DNA of 53,245 nucleotides from positions 1-53,245 of the forward strand of contig JADNYJ010000239.1 in NCBI GenBank assembly GCA_015501075.1. Direction: 5' to 3'. Source of the DNA: Gymnopilus junonius. Taxonomy: Eukaryota > Basidiomycota > Agaricomycetes > Agaricales > Galerinaceae. The notes beneath the pieces are model-generated. The model had not been told where the DNA came from. It made no database searches and saw only the letters and a program-made list of their open reading frames with translations. Below, piece after piece: positions 44,690-53,245 of this stretch (its first letter is position 1; each line of letters starts with the position of its first letter). A program made the translations under genes and the position numbers.

Positions 44690-46219
44690 CTTGACATGGC
44701 TGCATTCGCCTCCATCCTCCTCATCGTGCGTAATATTCTTATTTCCTATGCGGATATTGTGGATTCGTGCCTTCCCTCCTAGTCTTCTGAGCGAATATTA
44801 CTGTCTTTCCTTGAATTATTTTGTTCATGGTTTCCTCTGTATGCTTGGACCTACCGAGTACACCTCAACCCGTCTGATGTTCTAACCTGTTCCTTTCAGT
44901 ATTTTGGAATGTAGCCTCGGTCCCGCAGCGAAGTGAGAAGCGAGTCTTGTACTGTCAGTCTCATGTCAAATAAGGAAATTTCCTGTAATTGACACTGGCA
45001 GGAACTATCCGATCAAATCATATTGTCTGGACTCTGGATGGGTAGGTTCCTCTTTTCAACGGCAGAAACCCGGAGCGGTGCTCGGAGCCGGAACCAGTTT
45101 GGAGCAGCTGGGAGTAGCATTTTAACCCGCAACACAAACGACTGAATTATGTACTTTGACGACATCAGTTACGATGCGTCTAAAAATAGACATTTCATGA
45201 TGTTTGTGGAGGGGTCGGGAGCAAGTGTCCTTTCCATGAATGTATCCCGCCCTGGCCTCCTCAGGTGTACATGTAAAAAGTTGAAGCAGAACAGCATACC
45301 GGGAAACCCGCTAAAACCCCGGCATTACCTGCCCTCCCCACGTTCGCTCGACAACAGCGCTCAAGGCTTTCCTTCGGAATGTCTATGTGAAGAGTTGGCG
45401 TAGCTATAGCCTGCAGGTCTTTTCATTCTTGTTTTTCTACTTAGGTCCCAAACCTCGAGTATGAATGAGGTCACCATCAGTATGGCGTAGCCTGTCTGCT
45501 CCGGATGAGGCGTCGCTGTTTGTCTTTGCCTCAGAGACCTAGGATATATGTGGGTAGTATCCGTCAAAATTGTGATTAACATCGGCTGCCGCGAGTGTGA
45601 GGCAAAGGTAGGCACCGCTGCCCCGACGTCTAGTATAAATTCGATATGGTTGTGTCCAGTTGCTTACGCGAGGCCGCGTATACTCGGTTCTCGGACAACT
45701 AATTGTATGATCATTGATGCGATGTACCACTGCATTGGAACCCCCACTGATCCAAGCATCTGCAGACTGCAGAGTTTACTGAGCTTGGAGGGATAGTTAA
45801 GTCCGAACACAGGCAGCTTACCTGTAGTAAAATGGGTATCACCGATCATTGATTCACCGCCATGATGCTATGTATAGGTCACTAGGGCGCTTCTGCCCAC
45901 CGACGGTACATACATAAATTTAAATATGTATGTACATCCACAGGTCCCGAGTTTGAAATGTAACTTGCAAGATTGATGGAAAGTCCCCTTGCAAATGTGG
46001 CACGTGTATGGTTTCTTGATCCTAAAATGCGTTTATGACCGACGTTAACACCTTTTCTTCCCGCCCACCTGTCATTTCGCGAGCATCAAGCTATGCACGT
46101 GCAATGTCATGAAACAAATTTGCCGCTCTACAAACTTCTACGCGGAGTCCTTGGGGTAAAAATATCATACGATGCCGCGCTCCTATGACCTTCGCAAGAA
46201 TATACGCTCTGCACCGAGG
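44690..46219. other. intergenic region, nothing firm
   Basis: A few short ORFs. On the minus strand, 45360-45850 has a coding-like stretch (MQWYIASMIIQLVVREPS) but no consistent frame. I see no gene to support. Confidence 0.35.
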
Positions 46220-46226
46220 TATAAAA
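46220..46226 (+). promoter_or_regulatory. TATA box of the beta-propeller gene
   Basis: TATAAAA 57 nt before the ATG of the gene at 46283. Confidence 0.6.
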
Positions 46227-46282
46227 TGTAGCCAGCTTACTTCACGGAAGATCAACAAGCCCAGCTTGCCCCGTGTTCCAAT

Positions 46283-48030
46283 ATGTTCTCTTCTTCTCGT
46301 CTGTCCCTTCTTGCTCTAGCTTTCGCCTCAGCCGCTGCTGCTTCTGTCTTGAATCGCGCGACAGAGACCACACCCGGTGTTGGAGCTGCTTACTGTCAGT
46401 TCAGACTTTCGAACAGAGGAACTTAACTGACATGCGACACTACTAGTTATAATCGATGATCCAGCCCAAAAGTTGGTTTCGGTGAAGATTGCTTCTGACG
46501 GAACCCTGGTCAGTTTGTTCTAATTTACACTGCTGTCCGTATTTTCTTTGACTGACGTCCTATTAGGGGTCTGCTCGTGTCTTCAGTGCGGGAGGCGTAG
46601 GACTGCGCGCTAATCACATTCCTCCACCTGGAAAACCCGCCTCCTTGTTTTCACCTGGGCCCGATCCTCTCTTCACACAAGGGAGCGTCCAGGTCAACGC
46701 GGCAGCCAGAGTCTTGGTAACGGTCAATGTAAGTATCGAGAATACAGATTATACGAAAGCTATTATCTCACATTACTCTGTATACAGCCCGGATCCAATA
46801 CCCTTTCTTTGTTCAGCATCGATTCAGTAGATCCTACCAAGTTGACTCAAGTCGGTAAAGCTGTACCATCTGGCGGCGAGTTCCCAAATTCCGTCGCTAT
46901 TAACTCCATGGGAACGACAGCTTGCGTTCTCAATAGTGGTGCAATGAACGGCGTCAAGTACGTGTTTCAAAACATGGACAGTTTACTGTACCCACTGATG
47001 AATATGTATTCGTTTCAGTTGCTTTACTATTAACCCTACTCTCGGTCTCATTCCCAAGCCAAATACTCTCCGATCCCTGAACGTAAATCAGACCACTCCT
47101 CCCAACGGTCCACTCGGAAGTCTCAGCACAATCAGCTTCAGTCCGGATGATTCGAAACTTGTAGCAAGTGTGAAAGCATCGGATGTAACACTGGCCGCGA
47201 ATGGTGCGTAGTAAAACCGTCCTGTTAAAAGCTCATGCGAATTATAACATATTTCTATTTCTAGGCTACCTTGCTGCTTGGTCTTTCGCTCGTGATGGCT
47301 CACTTTCAAAGAACTTTGTGAAGACTGTCCCTTCCAATATTCCGTCTTTGCCTTTCACTTTGGTGCCCATTCCCGGGACCAACGCATTTTTCTCTGCCGA
47401 TCCAGGATTGGGATTCCTCACCGCTGATTTTGGAAACTGGTCTACATTGAAAGCGACTACGAACGCTTCGGTCATCGACAACCAGATCCTCATTTGCTGG
47501 GCATCTTACAGTCCGAATTCGGGCAGTTTCTACCTTAGTGACCTTGGAACTTCAATCATCACCGAAGTCCACGTCGACAAGATGCTCAATGCCAACATTG
47601 TCAAGGTTCATTCAGTTCAAATTCCTTCTGACTTCAGGGACTGAGCCTTTAACTAATAGCAATATCAACTAAACCCGAATGGTGGAGCCCTCGACAATCA
47701 TGTTGCAGTTATCGGAAAGAACGCGTAAGTCATCTAGGTTTCTTTGGTTTGGTAATAAGCGTATAATTTACCAATACGACTGGGATAGATTCCTGTACGT
47801 TATGCAACCTCTTTCCCCTGCAATCGGAGTTCTCTCCGTGAACAGACCAGGACAAGCCTCGACCGTGCAGACATGGAACTTGACCACGGCGCTCAACGCG
47901 GCCGGTCTTACTACCTTCAGTGAGTGACATTACTGGGGTTTATTTGCCTTTCGAAATTACTGACTTCCCGACCTTTTTTTTTGCAGACAATCTTAACCTC
48001 CAAGGGATGGCCACTTTCATTAAAGCCTGA
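46283..48030 (+). CDS. secreted beta-propeller protein (lactonase / carboxymuconate-cyclase-like fold), intact
   Basis: ATG at 46283 with signal peptide MFSSSRLSLLALAFASAAAA. About nine exons splice in frame: FIIDDPAQKLVSVKIASDGT; GSARVFSAGGVGLRANHIPP; DPLFTQGSVQVNAAARVLVT; PGSNTLSLFSIDSVDPTKLT; GGEFPNSVAINSMGTTACVL; NQTTPPNGPLGSLSTISFSP; GYLAAWSFARDGSLSKNFVK; DNQILICWASYSPNSGSFYL; HYQLNPNGGALDNHVAVIGK; PLSPAIGVLSVNRPGQASTV; NLQGMATFIKA-TGA at 48028-48030. The recurring (Asn/Ser)xGTxACVLN, SFSPDDSKL and YLSDLGT strands mark a multi-bladed propeller like the 7-bladed lactonase family. Acts outside the cell. Whether it is an enzyme is unknown; I did not locate catalytic metal ligands. Confidence 0.82.
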
Positions 48031-51000
48031 GGTGAAATATCGGGTGCGCGATAAAGCCATGTCCATCGCCTCAAAACCTGGACCCCGAAGAGCAATACAA
48101 GAGGGGGGTATATTATGCTCTAATGTACACTAAGACGTGCAATAATACATTCAGTGACGATTTGAGAACGGGTTGAACGCTCGTGAAGAGGACCTTCAAA
48201 GTGGGTAATGACATGCATTGAATGAGCTACGTCGCTACATATATATCATTTGCGTCCAGGGAGGTGACACTTGGCAAGGGTTTTTCCACGTCGGCGGACC
48301 CTTTAAGGAACGGCTAGAAGCACGGGTCATTGGAGTCATAAAGGAACAAGAAACGACGGAATTAAACCTCGCCAAAACATGAACCGAGATGTAACAATCC
48401 ACAGAGTGCGCTGGAATATCGCGGAGCTATAGCTAACCACCGTCAACCATCACTAGACTGAAGCGCCTTACCTAAAGCACGTACGCACAGCTACACGTGT
48501 TGATCATGAGCAACAGGCGGGGCTCATCGAAAAAAACACCGATAATGTTTATGTTTAGGTGTACGCCTTAGTCGAGAAGACCAGAACAAGATCCGAAGGA
48601 GCGAAAATTTCCTCTTATCAAGGTCGCTATAAGACAAAGCAAAGAAGTCCAGGGAAGATTTTCGGACAAAAAGGAAAGTAGGACCCGAGGGCCAGTCCCA
48701 AGATGTCCGGCACACGATCTGTAAAGGGGTCCATAAGTAAAGAGTGAAGTGTCGGCCTTCTTCGGAGCCGGTACATAGTCGAGAGATATAACGCACATAC
48801 ATACTTAATTCGAGGATGCGAAGGCCATTCTTCGCTTAGTTTCTTCGTGTCCAATGTGTGCATGCCCAGGAAGAGGGACAGAACAGTAAGATCCGAAAAC
48901 GCAGGCGATAGAGCCTCTTCAAGTTCGCATGAGGGTGTACATAAATAAAAGATGTGTGCAAAACTTCGGCAGGGAATAGGGAAGAAGGGAAAGTAAGTAA
49001 GTATATTAGGATGGGATGGGATGGGATGGGATGGGATGGGGGGACCTGGGTAAGCCGAAAGCCAGAAATTAGAAATGAAAATACTGCGCATGACCCGAAA
49101 CCAAAAAAAAAACCCACAATCGACCTGCTGTCAATTGAGAGGAAGACAAGCCACCAGGGAAACCAGGACGACAGTGCAGTTACATACTTGAAAACTTGCA
49201 TCATTCCCAAATTTGAATTTCTGGAGTTGGCGGTGGGAAATGCGACTAGTGAGTGGCACATAGCCTTGGACTGGGAGCATTAGCAGGAGTGTGAGTGAAA
49301 GAGAAAGACGAGAAGGGAGAAGGATTCGTTATTAGCTGACGCACTGCATGAGATGTGGATTTTTTTGACGTTTTGAGTTTTAGCCTCGTGGTGTGGTCAG
49401 CTGAGAAAAATGGTCTTCTTCGTATTTTAAATTTGGCGAGGACGACGACTCTGGATCGGTGGTTTTTAATTTTAGGTTTTTTCGAGAAGGGCCGTGTGTC
49501 CGTCATACTGTAAGGGTAGGGTATGTGTGTGACGGATTTACTTCGACGGCCCGGATTTAAAATAACTCAATTTCAGCGAAAGAGATGTAAAGTCAAGCAA
49601 AGCATACTTGAAGCAATGGCGAGACAGTTTACTTGACTTGAAGCTTTAAATGGCAAAACAGGAGTTTTCAATAGGGCCTTTCACAGTTCGTATTCGACAC
49701 AGCGTACCATCATCCATCCCTACGGGAAGGAATGTGAAACGACATCAGTCAACCGTAACGGACTTGAACATATGATTTTGGAAATGGAAGTAACGCACCG
49801 TTATTGGGTATTTGTACTTGTCGCGAAGCGAAAACGCGTGTTAGGACCGTGGGTGGGGAATGTGCAAAAGTAGGAAAGACCAACTACGCTGAGAGATTCG
49901 AGAATAAGCATCACAACACGCGTCAAGCATGCTTTGTAATAGTATCCAACTTGAACAGTGGCATCTCGTCGAGACCCTTGAAGGTTCCGCGGATTGGCAT
50001 GTAGATGTGTTTGGATACGTAGTTTCAGTTGAGGTCCCCCTGACTATTTGAATTTGAGAATTATATATGTAAAGTTGAACAATTCACTCGTTTGGTTAGT
50101 TCCATCTGCAACTAACTTTCAATAACGGATAGAGAAGTCAGTCATCATGCGCAAGGTTTTAAAAACGCGTTAGACGTGCCTTCGAAGGATGCAGAGAGAG
50201 CGTTGCATACTCGCAGCTAACTTGACAGCAATGGTCGAGAATTTGAAGATGTATGAGTGTGAGTTTAAGCCAACTCCACCCGATTCTTGCCCTCCCATGA
50301 TCGAGGAAGGTGAGTTGTGGGTTCTAATAGATGATGTCTCCGCTTCATACCAGAGGTCCTGCCGTCGATTGAAAAGTTCTTCCTTGAGTTAAGGCATAAT
50401 TTGATGCATAATAAGCGATTTAAGCTTGAGATTGTACGACCGAAGGCGGTTCAGGAAGTAAATACACCCTGGAAAGTGGGACATGAAGGAGCAACATTGT
50501 CCAAAGCGGGAGTCTGGTCTGAATAGAGCTGCGTATCATGAGAGTATGGGAGGGTCGTAGGAATGATGTAACGTGGTCAAGGTTAAATAACATTCGAAGT
50601 CGACTTGAGATGCGAGGAGCTTTGCGGGGTCGAAGGGAGTATTTTGAATAGATCAGGATATAATGAAGACCGTGTAGAGAGGAAGGTGTTTCATGGATGA
50701 AGCATCATATGAAGGAGAAGGAAGCCGATAAATGAGCGATAGAGCAATATTTCAAGATTTCAATTGTAAGTAGCAAGCGTAGCAAGTGTATGTAGCCCGA
50801 GGAAGAATGCAGTCGACTGTCACCAGACGGCTACCAGGAGTTCCTAGTATTCGACCCTGAGATCCCGAAAGGACGATGACAAGGGAGGAGAGCACAAAGC
50901 CGACGGAGCATATCCATCCAAGTTGGCCTTCGAGTGAATATGTAGTATTGGAAGAGCGTCGCAAGTGCAGTGCGATGATAGTTCAAAAGAAAGAAAAAAT

Positions 51001-52672
51001 GCGGGTTCCACCTATGCAAGCGGTTCCTTACCCGATCGAGATCTCGTCTATTACCCAAACGGGACTTCATTTCCGTGATGTCATGCCGTACGGCTGACAG
51101 ATAAGGAGGGCTGGTGTCAAGGGTCCTGCCAAGCACAGAAAAAATCGAGCAAGGCCAAGGCAAGGCACATGAAAATTGGGCTCAGGGACTTGACGACAAG
51201 ACGCTTGGACATGGATTGGCATTGTGAAGCAATTTTTTTTTTGAATTCTGGGCGCGCTTGGTATGGATTCTTTTGGAAGGAGAGGAAGATTGTCGTTTGT
51301 AATTAGAATTAGCAGATATCATGACGTATCAGATTCGGAATGCGGAAGTTTCGAGAAAGATGCAAAGGCAAAGGTACGCATTTGCTAGTATGAATAATCT
51401 CAACCTCGGAGACGAGAGATTACAATAATATAGCTCAAGTTTATAGATAGCGTTCGCTCAAATTTCGGTCTTGATTCTGTGATAGGCTGAACCGGAACGG
51501 CAAACGTTTCATTTCAAAGTTGAACGCCAATGATGTCCAGTATATTCTGAAGACTGATTCATTCGCGATTTCATACACCTCTATTACTTTCATCTCCACT
51601 CCAAAGAAGACAGAGAAACGGAGGTGAAAAGCTAAAGCCTAAGGCCAAACTGATACGCAGGACAATCCATACTCGACTCTCCTTCCTTGTATTCGCTATG
51701 CCTTGGCCAATCTGGTTCTCGCACTTCAGAGTTCTGATGACTAGAAGCAGATGAAGTAAGAACGTACCCAGAACACGTCCCAAGAAATGCCGTTATCGCA
51801 AGGCGAGGGTAGAGGCTGGCTATGCATGCCGGTGCAGGGATGACTGGGTCAAAGCCAAGGAAGGCTAAGCTCCGAGGAAAGAGGAAGAAAACAATTCTTA
51901 CTCATCAGGAAGTACGTACCAGGAAGCCAAGGGAGAGTCATACGAAGATCTTCATGTAAGGGAGGATGCACTTGAAAATACTTGGTATACTTGGTGAATG
52001 ATGGAATATGGAACGAATGTCAAGCGGAGGAGTAACAGAATTCGGACGGGGTGCATATGAAAGAGTATAAAAGAAAAGGGAAAACGGTTGTGAAAAGCGT
52101 TGTGCCCCCGGAGCACCGTAGGGCCTTCAAGTGTCATCGCCACCGGCATCTATTCCGCGGCAACTCTTTTTCCTCTACCTCCTCCATCATAGTCGGGCAC
52201 ATACCGCAGGATATACCGGGCTCCAGCTGTACAACACACGACATACACCCTTTCTTCACGACTCCAACGTTCACGACTCTACCCACTTTTCGCTTTTCAC
52301 GCCACCCTTCCACGTTCCATCCCACGACAGATTCCCCAAACCGCTGCCACCAACTTTACCTGGGATACTTACGGTACCTTGCAGCCCCTTTATTGGCCAA
52401 TAATACCCGCCATATCCCCCAGAGAATAAGAATCCGATTGGCCGCACTTCCTTGTCTCCCACCACTCAAAAATCGCCATCATCCCCACCCAGTCAAGTTG
52501 TCCTTGTCCCCCTTGGTACTGCGCGAATTTCGCCGTTGGGCATTCAAAGTCTTTTTGTCAATCTCGCTGCCGCTTGACGGGACAGGCGCTTAGATTTGGA
52601 TCGAGGCCGAGCCACGCTAGCTGTTGTCGAAGCAGGAAGAAGCCAGAAGCACCCCGACGGACAGACGTCACG
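48031..52672. other. 4.6-kb stretch without a supportable gene
   Basis: Only unspliced ORFs without family signature, the largest at 48627-49091 and 48836-49261 (minus) and 50189-50392 (plus). A TGGGA microsatellite lies at 49011-49042. The last kilobase is pyrimidine-rich on the plus strand, as expected before a well-expressed fungal gene, and may contain promoter and leader sequence of the antiporter gene. Confidence 0.4.
49011..49042. repeat. (GGGAT)n microsatellite with G-quadruplex potential
   Basis: Six consecutive TGGGA units ending in a G run. Four or more GGG tracts with 2-nt loops fit a G-quadruplex motif. Confidence 0.9.
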
Positions 52673-53245
52673 ATGTCTTTTAGGCCTGTCAGTACCGTTT
52701 TCGTCTCCTCCTTTGCACCATTCTCTCCTATGTCTTTCTTGATTCCTCTCTGTTTCGGTGTTGACATTGTGCGGATCGTCGGTGTTGAACATGTTTGGCA
52801 GGAACGGGAGTTATTGGAGTTGTCTCATTCCCCCGCCTTGGCGTTGAACGTCTTTTACTGACCCTCTTTTCTTTTTACTTTGAATACAGTTCGAAGTTTC
52901 GATTCCTCATATCATCTATGCTCTCCTTGGCGCTTTCATCGTGCTGGTCAGTCCATGTTTCACTTTCTTGCTTGCGTTGTGTTCACCCGAATTCCTTCAG
53001 TTCGGCATGTTCTCGCTTTTCCTACGAGAACGGGTTAGTTTAATATTTTCTCTGCCTTTTGATCCTCCTTAATTGAACCTCTGCTTTAGCTGTATGTCGG
53101 AGAGGCGATATGGGCATTCATATTTGGGGTCATCATAGGTGCGTCATTTCTCTATCCCTTAACTTCTTGTGCTCATTCCACGCTGCACAGGCCCATATTG
53201 CGCCGGAATCTTTGACCCTCGCTCTTGGGCGTCCGGAAAACGAAG
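52673..53245 (+). CDS. NHA1: plasma-membrane Na+/H+ antiporter (NHA1/Sod2 type), 5' part
   Basis: The proposed first exon MSFRP (ATG 52673) ends at a GTCAGT donor. After an intron to about 52889 come FEVSIPHIIYALLGAFIVL, FGMFSLFLRERL, YVGEAIWAFIFGVIIGPYCA and GIFDPRSWASGKR, separated by GT...AG introns, with the frame open at the right edge. The ER-L-Y-(V/I)-GEA and IIGP ... IFDPRSW blocks are the N-terminal signature of fungal NHA1/Sod2 antiporters, which exchange Na+ or K+ for H+ across the plasma membrane for salt and pH tolerance. Two membrane segments are visible. The short first exon is the least certain part. The catalytic Asp pair would lie beyond the window. Confidence 0.82.

Noticed and set aside
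45360..45850. Possible further 7-TM fragment on the minus strand
   Set aside because: Only one short hydrophobic run, without the family's signature blocks.
48627..49261. Long minus-strand ORFs of 141-154 codons
   Set aside because: Partly made of the GGGAT microsatellite (Ser-His-Pro-Ile runs). No splicing or family evidence.
1..53245. CRISPR arrays, rRNA, tRNA genes, bacterial-type operons
   Set aside because: I found no repeat-spacer array, no rRNA sequence and no convincing tRNA cloverleaf. The organism is eukaryotic.

Overview
The window looks like nuclear DNA of a mushroom-type basidiomycete (Agaricomycetes). Genes are split by many introns of about 45-70 nt with GT...AG ends, and one has a GC...AG intron. 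The protein types also fit: KDZ-type and pogo-type transposases, a zf-GRF/CxC zinc-finger protein, an ULD-like protein, an F-box protein, expanded 7-TM proteins, secreted Cys-rich and His-rich proteins, a secreted beta-propeller and an NHA1-type antiporter. All functional names come from reading motifs in my own conceptual translation; no database was searched.

Layout. 1-3548: two divergently placed unrecognised genes with a 41-bp tandem repeat between them. 3549-6123: a GCGTGC-rich repeat patch and a zinc-finger gene broken by two in-frame TGAs. 6300-19250: a transposon nest, visibly depleted of CpG. It holds a decayed KDZ-type transposase (minus), a divergent PHD-finger gene (plus) interrupted by two hAT-like MITEs, and a pogo/Tc1-type transposase (minus). 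The 3' part of the pogo copy exists a second time as a near-perfect inverted copy, giving 1,612-bp arms around a 184-bp spacer. 20270-22011: an apparently intact gene for an ULD-like protein. 22927-24020: remnants of an F-box gene and of a 7-TM gene. 27123-29396: a tandem pair of secreted histidine-rich proteins sharing promoter and 5' UTR blocks. 31681-44689: three further members of the 7-TM family, a secreted Cys-rich protein and an intact F-box gene. 46283-48030: a secreted lactonase-like beta-propeller. 48031-52672: no gene I can support. 52673-end: the 5' part of a Na+/H+ antiporter gene.

How it fits together. The window alternates conserved host genes with lineage-specific, fast-turnover families. 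The nest has a readable history: the KDZ and PHD reading frames decayed mainly through TGA stops (expected from CGA to TGA by CpG deamination), MITEs then landed in the PHD gene, and a pogo copy that had already lost its second catalytic Asp was partly duplicated in inverted orientation. The F-box/7-TM pair near 41-44.7 kb seems to have an older, broken duplicate near 23 kb.
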